64,000 nucleotides of DNA from Halopseudomonas nanhaiensis (GTDB lineage: Bacteria; Pseudomonadota; Gammaproteobacteria; Pseudomonadales; Pseudomonadaceae): contig NZ_CP073751.1 in the NCBI RefSeq assembly GCF_020025155.1, positions 992,001-1,056,000 on the forward strand, written 5' to 3'. Both the position numbers and the translations under genes were made by a program. Shown here piece after piece: positions 27,254 to 36,219 of this stretch. Under the pieces are notes generated by a model. That model was given only the letters and a program-made list of their open reading frames with translations, was not told the DNA's origin and searched no databases. Position 1 is the stretch's first letter; the number at the start of each line of letters is the position of its first letter.

Positions 27254-28597
27254 ATGTCGGTCAGCCAACCCATGATGGCGCTTTTTACTCCACCTAATGC
27301 AGCCGTAACCACCTCTGGCCTGCCTGCCGGCGCGGCGGACGCGGCTGCTACCGATCCTGCCGCCGAGTTTGCCGCGCTGCTCGCCGGGCAGGATCCTGCC
27401 AGAATCCAGGCCGTTCTCGATCAGTTGGGGATCGCCGGCAAGTCTGGCAAAGGCGGGTTGGAACTTGCCGCCGATGGCAAGCAATTGCCGGAATCGATCC
27501 AGGACTGGTTCGGGCAACTTGCCTCGCTGGAGTCCGAGCAGACAACAGAGCAGCTTGTGGATACTGTGGCCGTCGAAGAGTCGCTGCAGGGCGAATCGGA
27601 GCAGTGGTTTCGCTGGCTCAGTGAATCCCGGCTGAGCCTGGTCGATGCTCCCGTCGAAGAAGCCGAGCTGGACCGCGCGCCTGGCGAGCCTGTCACCGAG
27701 GAGGAAACAGATCCTGCCTTGGGCCTCGAGCCCGTGTCGCTCGGCTCGGTCGAGCCTTCTACCGAAGCTGACGGTCTCGCTCCTACCTCCGTCGATTCAG
27801 ACATCCCGGGCCTGCAAAGCACCATTGGTACCGTGACTGCCGTTGGCTCGGATGGTCAGGCGGACTCCGCCGAGTCAGCTGAACAGTTATCTGCTGTGGA
27901 TGATCAGCGCAAATCCAGTCCCAAACTTGCGGCAGACGTTGTGCAACTGAATCAGCGCAACAACGCAGTGGCTTCGGCGCCTGTGGAGTCAGTCGCCTTC
28001 GCCGGTAAATTGGCGGAGCAGCTCGATGCCGGTTTGAAAGCGTCCGCCTCGGAGAACGAATCGACGGACGGTTCGTCTCGCACGGGCCTTGGAGCCCAGG
28101 CTGCCAGCGTAGCGGCCCTGACCGCCAGACCGGTGGCCGCGCCGCCGCAGGCCCTGGGGGTTCCGTTCGGCCAGCAAGGCTGGGGCGAAGCCATGGTCGA
28201 GAAGGTGATGTGGGCATCGAGTCAAAACCTGCGCAGCGTCGAAATTCATCTGGACCCCGCCGAGCTGGGCCCGCTGGAGATCCACATCCAGCAACGGGGC
28301 CAGGAACAGCAGATCCAGTTTGTCAGCCAGAACGCATCGGTTCGCGAAGCACTTGAATCCCAGATGTATCGCCTTCGCGAAATGTTCACGCAACAGGGCA
28401 TGAACCAGGTGAATGTGTCGGTGGGTGACTCCTCTGCCGGTCAACAGTCGGCACGTGAACAGTCCGCCGGCAATCGTGGCGGTTCAGGACGAGCCGACGA
28501 ACGGGGTGGCAGCAGCGTCGAGGCCGGCGACACCATCCTGACCAGTGCAGCGGCGGCGCGGGTGTCGTCGGAGCGGTTGGTCGACTACTACGCCTGA
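27254..28597 (+). CDS. fliK: Flagellar hook-length control protein FliK
   Basis: A 447-residue molecular ruler that stops hook growth and switches export specificity through FlhB. The first 300 residues are low-complexity, Glu/Ser/Ala rich and disordered, as usual. The conserved C-terminal domain is clear: VEIHLDPAELGPLEIHIQQR, then VREALESQMYRLREMFTQQG and the Gln/Ser/Gly-rich tail. ATG 27254 has GGAG at 9 bases; ATG 27245 lies immediately against that site. Confidence 0.9.
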   Translation: MSVSQPMMALFTPPNAAVTTSGLPAGAADAAATDPAAEFAALLAGQDPARIQAVLDQLGIAGKSGKGGLELAADGKQLPESIQDWFGQLASLESEQTTEQLVDTVAVEESLQGESEQWFRWLSESRLSLVDAPVEEAELDRAPGEPVTEEETDPALGLEPVSLGSVEPSTEADGLAPTSVDSDIPGLQSTIGTVTAVGSDGQADSAESAEQLSAVDDQRKSSPKLAADVVQLNQRNNAVASAPVESVAFAGKLAEQLDAGLKASASENESTDGSSRTGLGAQAASVAALTARPVAAPPQALGVPFGQQGWGEAMVEKVMWASSQNLRSVEIHLDPAELGPLEIHIQQRGQEQQIQFVSQNASVREALESQMYRLREMFTQQGMNQVNVSVGDSSAGQQSAREQSAGNRGGSGRADERGGSSVEAGDTILTSAAAARVSSERLVDYYA

Positions 28598-28718
28598 CGC
28601 CCGGAACACCCGGCGGCCATGTGATCGGGCGGCGCAATGCGGCCCGGTCGTGTCCCGATCAAAGACTTTTCTCCCTCGTGCCTTTATCCTAGTGGCCGCA
28701 AGCAGGCGGCTGCGGTGT

Positions 28719-28734
28719 TGGCACGCTCGATGCA
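28719..28734 (+). promoter_or_regulatory. Sigma-54 promoter for the fliL operon
   Basis: TGGCAC, 5 bases, ATGCA, with the GG and GC pairs 12 bases apart, 51 bases before fliL. Probably drives fliLMNOPQR-flhB. Confidence 0.75.
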
Positions 28735-28784
28735 AGATCCTATCAAGATCACGATTCCACCTCCTATAGTGACGGAAATTTGTC

Positions 28785-29300
28785 ATGGCGCGTAAACAGG
28801 CCGAAGCGGCCGCAGCCGAGACTGATGCCAAGCCGGCAGCGAGTCGCAAGAAGTTGTTCATCCTCATCGGTGCAGGCGTGCTCGCCTTGCTGGTTTCCAT
28901 CGGTGGGGTTCTGTTTTTCGTGCTTTCCGGTGATAGCGAAGAGCCGGTCGAGGAGGCCGCGGCTGTTCCCGCAGGCAAGCCTACCGCGCTCTATCAGCCG
29001 CTGGAGCCGGCGTTCGTGGTGAACTACACCCACGGCGGCCGACAGCGCTACATGCAGGTCAATGTGGTATTGATGGGCCGCGACGCCGCAGGTATGGCGA
29101 CGTTGACCAAACATCTGCCGCTGGTACGCAACCAGCTGGTAATGCTGTTCACCAGTGAAGAATTCGATACGCTGTTTACCCCGGACGGCAAGGAAACCTT
29201 GCGTCAGCGCGCCACTCTGGCGGTCCAGTCGTTACTCGAGAAGGAAATCGGCAATCCGGTAATCGAGTCGGTACTGTTCACCAACATCGTTTTGCAATAG
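28785..29300 (+). CDS. fliL: Flagellar basal body-associated protein FliL
   Basis: A 171-residue single-pass inner-membrane protein that surrounds and stabilises the stator. Lys/Arg-rich cytoplasmic head, helix at about 24-46 (LFILIGAGVLALLVSIGGVL), an acidic linker, and the periplasmic stomatin-like domain (YQPLEPAFVVNYTHGGRQRY, ending VIESVLFTNIVLQ). The ribosome-binding site is weak (GACGGA). First gene of the C-ring/export-gate operon. Confidence 0.92.
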   Translation: MARKQAEAAAAETDAKPAASRKKLFILIGAGVLALLVSIGGVLFFVLSGDSEEPVEEAAAVPAGKPTALYQPLEPAFVVNYTHGGRQRYMQVNVVLMGRDAAGMATLTKHLPLVRNQLVMLFTSEEFDTLFTPDGKETLRQRATLAVQSLLEKEIGNPVIESVLFTNIVLQ

Positions 29301-29309
29301 GACTCATCC

Positions 29310-30281
29310 ATGGCCGTTCAGGACCTGCTGTCACAGGACGAAATCGACGCGCTGCTCCACGGCGTGGACGACGGTGCAATCGATACCGACGTCGATGTCG
29401 AGCCCGGCTCGGTCAAGAGCTATGACCTGACCAGCCAGGATCGAATCGTCCGCGGTCGCATGCCGACGCTCGAGATGATCAACGAGCGGTTTGCGCGGTA
29501 TACGCGCATCAGCATGTTCAACCTGTTGCGCCGCTCCGCGGACGTGGCGGTCGGCGGCGTGCAGGTGATGAAGTTCGGCGAATACGTACATTCGCTGTAC
29601 GTTCCTACCAGCCTCAACCTGGTCAAGATGAAGCCGCTGCGCGGCACTGCGCTGTTCATTCTGGACGCCAAGCTGGTATTCAAGCTGGTCGACAACTTCT
29701 TCGGCGGCGACGGGCGTCATGCCAAGATCGAGGGGCGCGAGTTCACGCCGACCGAGTTGCGCGTGGTGCGCATGGTGCTCGATCAGGCCTTCCTCGACAT
29801 GAAGGAGGCCTGGCAGGCGATTCACCCGGTCCAGTTCGAGTATGTCAATTCCGAGGTCAATCCGGCGCTGGCCAACATCGTGAGCCCGAGCGAAGTGGTC
29901 GTGGTCTCGACCTTTCACATCGAACTAGATGGCGGGGGTGGTGATCTGCATGTGACCCTGCCGTACTCGATGATCGAACCCTTGCGCGAAATTCTCGATT
30001 CAGGCGTCCAGTCCGATGTGGATGATCAGGATGAGCGTTGGGTGCGCGCGTTGCGTGAGGAGATCACCGGGGCCAAGGTACCGCTGAGCGCTACCGTCGT
30101 GCGTCGTGAGCTGAAACTCAAGGATCTGCTGAGCATGCAGCCGGGCGATGTCATTCCGGTCGAGCTCCCCGATCACATGGTGCTCTGCGCCAACGGCGTG
30201 CCCACCTTCAAGGCCAAGCTCGGCTCGGTTAAGGGCAACCTGGCGCTTCAGATCATCGGCCCGGTTGCGCGTCCGAGATAG
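29310..30281 (+). CDS. fliM: Flagellar motor switch protein FliM
   Basis: A 323-residue C-ring protein that binds CheY-P. The N-terminal CheY-binding peptide LLSQDEIDALLHGVDDG is present, followed by the middle domain with VRGRMPTLEMINERFARYTR and the GGXG-type segment DNFFGGDGRHAKIEGREFTP. The C-terminal SpoA domain holds LKLKDLLSMQPGDVIPVELP. Starts 9 bases after fliL. Confidence 0.96.
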   Translation: MAVQDLLSQDEIDALLHGVDDGAIDTDVDVEPGSVKSYDLTSQDRIVRGRMPTLEMINERFARYTRISMFNLLRRSADVAVGGVQVMKFGEYVHSLYVPTSLNLVKMKPLRGTALFILDAKLVFKLVDNFFGGDGRHAKIEGREFTPTELRVVRMVLDQAFLDMKEAWQAIHPVQFEYVNSEVNPALANIVSPSEVVVVSTFHIELDGGGGDLHVTLPYSMIEPLREILDSGVQSDVDDQDERWVRALREEITGAKVPLSATVVRRELKLKDLLSMQPGDVIPVELPDHMVLCANGVPTFKAKLGSVKGNLALQIIGPVARPR

Positions 30282-30337
30282 CGCTGTCATGAATCCAACT
30301 TTTTGCTTCAACCGTTTTTCCGGGGAGGAACGCCAGC

Positions 30338-30805
30338 ATGGCAGATGACAAGACCGAACAGATGAGTCCCGAGGAACAGGCGTTGGCCGACGAGTGGGCA
30401 GCTGCCCTGGACGAGGCCGGCAATGCCGACCAGGACGATATCGACGCGCTGCTGGCAGGTACTGGCGGTTCCAATCGGGTGAAGATGGAAGAATTCAACG
30501 CGCCCGCTCGTACCTCCGGTGAGGATTATTCGGAGCACGGCGACAGCCCCAATCTGGACGTGATTCTGGATATCCCGGTGACCATTTCCATGGAGGTGGG
30601 CAACACCGAGATCACCATCCGCAACCTGCTGCAGCTGAACCAGGGCTCGGTGGTCGAGCTTGACCGCCTTGCCGGCGAGCCGCTTGATGTGAAGGTCAAC
30701 GGCACCCTGATCGCCCATGGCGAAGTGGTCGTGGTCAATGAGAAATTCGGCATTCGCCTGACCGACGTCATCAGTCCCAGCGAACGCATCAAGAAGCTGC
30801 GCTGA
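30338..30805 (+). CDS. fliN: Flagellar motor switch protein FliN
   Basis: A 155-residue C-ring protein. The C-terminal SpoA domain is canonical (LDIPVTISMEVGNTEITIRN, LNQGSVVELDRLAGEPLDVK, NEKFGIRLTDVIS). The first 70 residues are acidic and variable, with QDDIDALLAG resembling the FliM CheY-binding peptide. It abuts fliO with no gap. Confidence 0.95.
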   Translation: MADDKTEQMSPEEQALADEWAAALDEAGNADQDDIDALLAGTGGSNRVKMEEFNAPARTSGEDYSEHGDSPNLDVILDIPVTISMEVGNTEITIRNLLQLNQGSVVELDRLAGEPLDVKVNGTLIAHGEVVVVNEKFGIRLTDVISPSERIKKLR

Positions 30806-31234
30806 ATGAAACGAACTGCCTTCGCTTTCATTCCGGCTGGCTGGTTGCTATCGAGCATCGCCATGGCTGCCCCGGCCGCAACCAGCAATGCGCAGGAGTC
30901 GGTTGCCGGGCAGGTCGCGCAGTTGGTTTTGGGACTGCTGTTCATCATCGGGCTGATCTTTCTGCTCGGCTACCTGATGCGTCGACTCGGTCCGCTGGCA
31001 GCGCAGGGCGGGCAGCATATCCGCGTGCTCAGCAGTCTGCCACTTGGCCCGCGGGACCGGCTGATGCTGGTAGACGTTGCCGGCAAGCAGATATTGCTTG
31101 GCGCGTCGCCGGGTCGTATCAGTACGCTGCACGTATTCGACGAGCCAATTGCCGATGTGCCTGCGCCGGGCGCCGCTACAGGTGACTTCGCGCAGAAACT
31201 GCAGGCCCTGCTCAAGCGGGAGAATCGTCCGTGA
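30806..31234 (+). CDS. fliO: Flagellar export-gate assembly protein FliO
   Basis: A 142-residue membrane protein that helps FliP assemble. Signal-like N-terminus (about 1-22), one transmembrane helix near 38-56 ([20 protein letters not shown]), and a cytoplasmic part with the FliO motif [20 protein letters not shown]. Overlaps the fliP start by one base. Confidence 0.9.
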   Translation: MKRTAFAFIPAGWLLSSIAMAAPAATSNAQESVAGQVAQLVLGLLFIIGLIFLLGYLMRRLGPLAAQGGQHIRVLSSLPLGPRDRLMLVDVAGKQILLGASPGRISTLHVFDEPIADVPAPGAATGDFAQKLQALLKRENRP

Positions 31235-31983
31235 TGCGCTGGATCCTGCTGCTGGCCGTATTGCTCGCCCCGGCCGCCTTCGCGCAGACTGCGGCTGATC
31301 CGCTGAGTATCCCGGCAGTGACGCTCAGCGCCGATGGGGACGGGGAACAGACCTACTCGGTAAGTCTGCAGATCCTTCTGCTGATGAGCGCACTGACGTT
31401 TATTCCTGCGTTCGTCATGATGATGACCAGCTTCACCCGGATCATCATTGTCTTCTCGATCCTGCGTCAGGCGCTGGGTCTGCAGCAGACGCCGTCGAGC
31501 CAGATTCTCATCGGGCTGGCGCTGTTCCTGACGCTGTTCATCATGGCACCAGTGTTCGAGCGGATAAACGAGACGGCGCTGCAACCTTATCTCGCCGAAG
31601 AGCTGGCGCCGCAAGAGGCCATCGATGCAGCGAGCATACCGCTGCGCGAATTCATGCTGGCGCAGACCCGCGAGACCGATCTCGAGCTGTTCGTTCGCCT
31701 GGCGCGCCGTGACGACATCACCAGCGTGGACTCGGTGCCGTTCCACATCCTTGTACCGGCGTTCGTCACCTCCGAGCTGAAGACGGCTTTCCAGATTGGC
31801 TTCATGATCTTCATCCCGTTTCTGATCATCGATCTGGTCGTTGCCAGCGTGCTGATGGCCATGGGTATGATGATGCTCTCGCCGTTGATCATCTCGCTGC
31901 CATTCAAGATCATGCTCTTCGTGCTGGTAGATGGCTGGGCGCTGATCATCGGCACGCTGGCCGCCAGCTTCGCCACCAGTTAG
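31234..31983 (+). CDS. fliP: Flagellar export-gate protein FliP
   Basis: A 249-residue core component of the export gate with a cleavable signal ([17 protein letters not shown]). Conserved segments: [38 protein letters not shown] and [23 protein letters not shown] 31234 overlaps the fliO stop; the in-frame GTG at 31231 would add one residue. Confidence 0.95.
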   Translation: MRWILLLAVLLAPAAFAQTAADPLSIPAVTLSADGDGEQTYSVSLQILLLMSALTFIPAFVMMMTSFTRIIIVFSILRQALGLQQTPSSQILIGLALFLTLFIMAPVFERINETALQPYLAEELAPQEAIDAASIPLREFMLAQTRETDLELFVRLARRDDITSVDSVPFHILVPAFVTSELKTAFQIGFMIFIPFLIIDLVVASVLMAMGMMMLSPLIISLPFKIMLFVLVDGWALIIGTLAASFATS

Positions 31984-31993
31984 GAGCGCGCTC

Positions 31994-32263
31994 ATGACCC
32001 CCGAAGTTGTCGTTGACCTCTTCCGCCAGGCGGTCTGGCTCACCACGGTGATGGTGGCGATCATCGTCATGCCGAGCCTGCTGGTCGGCCTGCTGGTCGC
32101 CGTGTTCCAGGCGGCAACGCAGATCAACGAGCAGACGCTGAGCTTCCTGCCGCGTCTGCTGTGCACCTTCGTCACCCTGATCGTTCTGGGCCCCTGGCTG
32201 GTCAACCAGTTCATCGAGTTCACCGACCGGCTCTACCGGGAAATCCCGGGCCTGATTGGCTGA
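31994..32263 (+). CDS. fliQ: Flagellar export-gate protein FliQ
   Basis: An 89-residue, two-helix membrane protein of the FliPQR gate. LTTVMVAIIVMPSLLVGLLV and VAVFQAATQINEQTLSFLPR are the FliQ signature. Its stop codon overlaps the fliR start by one base. Confidence 0.95.
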   Translation: MTPEVVVDLFRQAVWLTTVMVAIIVMPSLLVGLLVAVFQAATQINEQTLSFLPRLLCTFVTLIVLGPWLVNQFIEFTDRLYREIPGLIG

Positions 32264-33039
32264 TGTTCGAATACTCGCTGGACGAGCTCGCGCGTACCAT
32301 CAGCGGCTACACCTGGGTGCTCTTTCGCGTGGCCAGTGTCTTCATGACCATGCCGGTATTCGGCACGCAGCTGCTACCGGCGCGTGTTCGTCTGTTTCTG
32401 GCAATGATGATCACGCTGCTGGTCGCTCCGCAGATCCCGCTGATGCCTGAGCTCGATCCGCTTTCTCTAGGCACCTGGGTGGTCATCGCCGAGCAGATTC
32501 TGATCGGCGCTGCTATGGGCTTCATGCTGCAGCTGCTGTTTCAGATTCACGTCCTGGCCGGCCAGATCATCGCCATGCAGATGGGTCTGGGTTTTGCCTC
32601 GATGAACGACCCGAGCATGGGCATCTCCGTGGCTGTCGTGGGCCAGGTCTTCACCATGCTGGTCACGCTGCTGTTTCTCACGCTCAACGGCCATCTGGTG
32701 GTTATCGAGGTGCTGGTGGAGAGCTTTACCACGCTACCGATCGGCGAGACGCTGGGCTCTGCGGATTTCTACACGCTGGTCCTGAGATTCTCCTGGGTGC
32801 TGGCTGCTGCCCTGCTGATTGGCCTGCCGGCGATCATTGCGCTGCTGATCGTCAATCTGGCCTTCGGCGTGATGATGCGCGCGGCGCCCCAGCTGAACAT
32901 CTTCTCCATCGGCTTTCCGCTCACCCTGGTGTTCGGTCTGTTCATTCTCTGGGTGACGCTCGGTAACGTGGGTGCCGAATACCAGGCATTGGCTGCCGAG
33001 TCTCTTGTTTGGCTGCGTGAAATGGTCAGAGCGAACTGA
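32263..33039 (+). CDS. fliR: Flagellar export-gate protein FliR
   Basis: A 258-residue polytopic membrane protein that completes the FliPQR gate. It contains RVASVFMTMPVFGTQLLPAR, GFMLQLLFQIHVLAGQIIAM and GLGFASMNDPSMGISVAVVG. ATG 32263 shares a base with the fliQ stop, and its own stop shares a base with flhB, so the export genes form a tightly coupled unit. Confidence 0.95.
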   Translation: MFEYSLDELARTISGYTWVLFRVASVFMTMPVFGTQLLPARVRLFLAMMITLLVAPQIPLMPELDPLSLGTWVVIAEQILIGAAMGFMLQLLFQIHVLAGQIIAMQMGLGFASMNDPSMGISVAVVGQVFTMLVTLLFLTLNGHLVVIEVLVESFTTLPIGETLGSADFYTLVLRFSWVLAAALLIGLPAIIALLIVNLAFGVMMRAAPQLNIFSIGFPLTLVFGLFILWVTLGNVGAEYQALAAESLVWLREMVRAN

Positions 33040-34178
33040 TGGCCGAATCACCGGACAGCGGACAGGAAAAAACAGAAGAGCCCACGGCCAAGCGACTCAA
33101 GGAGTCGCGTGACAAGGGTCAGATACCGCGCTCCAAGGAGTTGAGTACGCTTGCGGTGGTCATGGTGACCGCAGTGGGATTGCTGATGCTCGGGCCAGCC
33201 ATGGTTCGCCAGATGATGGACCTGATGGTCTTCAACTTCCGTATCGATCGTGAAAGCCTCTACGCGACCGACAGTATGGGGCTGCACCTGCTGTCCTCGG
33301 TCGGGGTCGGGCTGGATATCATCGGTCCACTGTTCATGATGATCTTCATCGCTGCCCTCGTGGCACCGGTGCTGCTCGGCGGCTGGTTGTTCAGCGGCAA
33401 ACTGCTGGCGCCGAAGTTCGAACGGATGAATCCGTTGGCCGGCATCAAGCGCATGTTCTCGGTTCAGGCGCTGGTTGAGCTGCTCAAGGCCTTCGCCAAG
33501 TTTCTCGTGGTTCTGGCGATGGCCCTTGTGGTTCTGAGCCTGCGCAAGAATGACCTGCTGGCGCTGGCCAGCGAACCGCTTCCAGATGCGCTGGAGCACA
33601 GCGCCTGGATTCTGGGCATGTCGCTGGTGTTACTGGCCTGTTCCCTGATCGCCATCGCCGCAGTCGACGTTCCATTCCAGCTGTGGAGCAACAAGAACAA
33701 GCTGAAGATGACCAAGCAGGAAATTCGTGACGAGTACAAGGACTCCGAGGGCAAGCCGGAGGTCAAGTCGCGTATCCGCCAGTTGCAGCGGGAGATGGCC
33801 GAGCGCCGGATGATGAACAATATTCCGCAGGCCGACGTGGTGATTACCAACCCGACCCATTACTCGGTGGCGCTGAAATACGATCCGTTGAAGTCCGGAG
33901 CGCCGGTGGTGGTGGCCAAGGGCGCGGATTTCATCGCGCAGAAGATTCGTGAGGTCGCCGCCGAGCATGACGTAGTGGTGCTCGAATCGCCCCCGCTGGC
34001 ACGTGCGGTGTATTACAGCACCGAGCTCGATCAGCAGATTCCCGCTGGCCTGTACATGGCCGTTGCGCAGGTGCTGGCCTACGTGTTCCAGCTTCGACAG
34101 TACCGCGCAGGGCAGGGCAAGCGTCCCGGCAAGATGCCGGACGTGCCGATCCCCAGCGAGCTGCGCCGCGACGAATAA
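33039..34178 (+). CDS. flhB: Flagellar export switch protein FlhB
   Basis: A 379-residue membrane protein that switches substrate specificity. N-terminal EEPTAKRLKESRDKGQIPRS motif, four membrane helices, and the autocleavage site Asn271-Pro-Thr-His in ITNPTHYSVALKYDP. The C-terminal domain is complete (LDQQIPAGLYMAVAQVLAYV). flhA, flhF and fleN, which often follow, are absent; a terminator lies right behind the stop codon. Confidence 0.96.
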   Translation: MAESPDSGQEKTEEPTAKRLKESRDKGQIPRSKELSTLAVVMVTAVGLLMLGPAMVRQMMDLMVFNFRIDRESLYATDSMGLHLLSSVGVGLDIIGPLFMMIFIAALVAPVLLGGWLFSGKLLAPKFERMNPLAGIKRMFSVQALVELLKAFAKFLVVLAMALVVLSLRKNDLLALASEPLPDALEHSAWILGMSLVLLACSLIAIAAVDVPFQLWSNKNKLKMTKQEIRDEYKDSEGKPEVKSRIRQLQREMAERRMMNNIPQADVVITNPTHYSVALKYDPLKSGAPVVVAKGADFIAQKIREVAAEHDVVVLESPPLARAVYYSTELDQQIPAGLYMAVAQVLAYVFQLRQYRAGQGKRPGKMPDVPIPSELRRDE

Positions 34179-34202
34179 AAAACCCGGATTGCTCCGGGTT
34201 TT
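34179..34202. terminator. Bidirectional terminator between flhB and the nitronate monooxygenase gene
   Basis: A 9-bp stem AAAACCCGG / CCGGGTTTT (34179-34187 with 34194-34202). The A- and T-ends make it work in both directions, ending flhB and the convergent gene at 34220. Confidence 0.88.
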
Positions 34203-34219
34203 GTTCGTCGTCAGTCAGG

Positions 34220-35185
34220 TCATGCGCCGAGCAGTCGCTGGCGTGCGGCCAGATATTCCTGCTTGAGCTGCGCGATGACCTCGGCGGTCGGCTTGACCGC
34301 ATCGATATTGCCGACACCCTGACCCGCGCCCCAGATATCGCGCCAGGCTTTGGATTTGCTGCTTCCGCCCGAACCAAAGGACATCGCGCTCTTGTCCGCG
34401 ACGGGCAGATTCGCCGGGTCCAGGCCGGCGTTTTCGATGCTGCCGCGCAGGTAGTTGCCGTGCACGCCGGTGAACAGGTTCGAATAGACCACATCCTGGG
34501 CTGCGCTGCTGACAATCATGTCCTTGTACGCCTGGTCAGCGTTCGCCTCGGGAGTGGCGATGAAACGCGTGCCCATGTAGGCGAAATCTGCCCCCATGGC
34601 TTCGGCCGCCAGGATATGTTCGCCGCGGCTGATCGACCCGGAAAGTGCGATCGGACCGTCATAGAACTTGCGTACTTCCGACACCAGCGCGAACGGGCTC
34701 AACGTACCGGCATGTCCGCCGGCACCGGCGCAGACCAGGATCAGACCGTCCACCCCTGCCTCGATGGCCTTCTCGGCATGACGAACGCTGATGACGTCAT
34801 GAAACACCTTGCCGCCGTAACCATGCGCAACCTCGACCGCCTCGTGCGGAGCGCGCAGGCTGGTGATCATGATGGGTACGCGGTACTTGGCACACATCTC
34901 GAGGTCGTGCTGCAGCCGATCGTTCGACTGATGCACAATCTGGTTGACGGCAAAGGGGGCGACCTTCTTCTCGGGATGGGCCGCCTTGTACTCGGCCAGT
35001 TCGGTGGTGAGCTGCTCCAGCCACTGCTCGAGAACTTCTGCCGGGCGCGCGTTGAGCGCGGGGAACGAGCCGACGATGCCGCTCTTGCACTGCTCGGCAA
35101 CCAGCCGGGGATTGGAGATGATGAACAGCGGCGATCCGATCACCGGTATATCGAGCTGAGCCTTGAGTTCCTGGGCGAATGACAT
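34220..35185 (-). CDS. Nitronate monooxygenase family flavoprotein
   Basis: A 321-residue FMN-dependent TIM-barrel enzyme of the nitronate monooxygenase / 2-nitropropane dioxygenase family, which detoxifies propionate 3-nitronate and related compounds. Features: PVIGSPLFIISNPRLVAEQC, the phosphate-binding VCAGAGGHAGTLSPFALVSE and GSISRGEHILAAEAMGADFA, and YMGTRFIATPEANADQAYK. ATG 35185 is chosen because AGGAAGG lies upstream; ATG 35203 would add six residues. Transcribed alone, between flhB and pomB. Confidence 0.88.
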   Translation of the reverse strand: MSFAQELKAQLDIPVIGSPLFIISNPRLVAEQCKSGIVGSFPALNARPAEVLEQWLEQLTTELAEYKAAHPEKKVAPFAVNQIVHQSNDRLQHDLEMCAKYRVPIMITSLRAPHEAVEVAHGYGGKVFHDVISVRHAEKAIEAGVDGLILVCAGAGGHAGTLSPFALVSEVRKFYDGPIALSGSISRGEHILAAEAMGADFAYMGTRFIATPEANADQAYKDMIVSSAAQDVVYSNLFTGVHGNYLRGSIENAGLDPANLPVADKSAMSFGSGGSSKSKAWRDIWGAGQGVGNIDAVKPTAEVIAQLKQEYLAARQRLLGA

Positions 35186-35274
35186 CGTACGTGCCTTCCT
35201 CATTGATGAGCGAGGCCTGAGTGTAAACGCTTTACGACAGGCCCATCCAGCGGGCGGGGCTGCTATCAGCCGTC

Positions 35275-36219
35275 CTATTGTTGCGGCATAACCCCGGTTG
35301 AATCAGGTTCGGCGGCAGCCTCATCGCCGGTAGCCAGCCCGGCCGATATGCCTTCGCTCTGCACATCCATGAGCATTCGCAGGCGTTCTTCGTACGCGCT
35401 GATAGGGCCTGCCAGATCGAGAATGATCTCCACGCGGCGGTTGAGTGTGCGGGTGTCCGGCCAGTCGTTGCTGGCTCGGGGCCGCGTATCGGCATAGCCC
35501 TGCACGCGGACCCGCTCCGGTCCGACGGCCTCGCTGGCGAGGAGGGCATTGGCGACTGACGAGGCGCGGGCGGCGGACAGGTCCCAGTTCGACCGAAAGC
35601 GCGGCGTGCTGATCGGTACGTTGTCAGTATGCCCTTCAATGGTGATCTCGCCGGGCAGCTCGGCCAGCACATCGGCGATGCGCAGCAGTACGTCTTCGAA
35701 GCCCAGCGTCATGTCCGCTGAACCGGACGGAAACGAGCCCTTTTCCTCGACGCGAATGATCACGCGCTTGCGGTCATGCTCAAGTTGCAGCCGTCCCTCG
35801 GTCAGCTCCTGCTGCAGCACCTCGGTCAACGCGTCGAGACTGATCTCGATCTGCTCGCGAGTGGTCTGCTCGACCTGCCGGGTAATCGCGCTCTCGCGGT
35901 CGGCCCGAAGCGTTTCGAGCTGTGGGTCCTGCGGGCTGGTGTCCTGCCGTACGTTGTCTACCGGTGTAGGCTCAGGGATGCCCGGTGAGAACTTGTCGAA
36001 AATCGGGCTGGTGCCCATGGGGGTATCGGTCGCCGGCACGTCGCGTTGCACGCCAAACGCCTTGGACAGTTCTCCGGCAATCTGCTTGAACTTCGCCGCA
36101 TCGATTTCCGAGAACGACAGCAACAGTACGAAGAAGCACATCAGCAGCGACATCAGGTCGGCAAAGGTGACCACCCAGGCAGGGATGCCGGCCTTCTCTT
36201 CTTCTTCGGGCAGCTCCAT
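35275..36219 (-). CDS. pomB: Na+-type flagellar stator protein PomB (MotB family)
   Basis: A 314-residue stator subunit. The N-terminal helix PAWVVTFADLMSLLMCFFVL carries the ion-binding Asp21, and the stretch after it, SFSEIDAAKFKQIAGELSKA, reads like Vibrio PomB rather than Pseudomonas MotB/MotD. The C-terminal OmpA-like domain holds the peptidoglycan-binding motif ITIEGHTDNVPIS and NWDLSAARASSVANALL. A coiled-coil or plug linker of about 110 residues lies between. Its start overlaps the pomA stop by one base. Confidence 0.9.
   Translation of the reverse strand: MELPEEEEKAGIPAWVVTFADLMSLLMCFFVLLLSFSEIDAAKFKQIAGELSKAFGVQRDVPATDTPMGTSPIFDKFSPGIPEPTPVDNVRQDTSPQDPQLETLRADRESAITRQVEQTTREQIEISLDALTEVLQQELTEGRLQLEHDRKRVIIRVEEKGSFPSGSADMTLGFEDVLLRIADVLAELPGEITIEGHTDNVPISTPRFRSNWDLSAARASSVANALLASEAVGPERVRVQGYADTRPRASNDWPDTRTLNRRVEIILDLAGPISAYEERLRMLMDVQSEGISAGLATGDEAAAEPDSTGVMPQQ

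Noticed and set aside
30970-32223. Minus-strand open frame of 417 codons opposite fliO/fliP/fliQ
   Set aside because: Antisense to three overlapping, well conserved export-gate genes; translation is His/Arg/Gln-rich without motifs.
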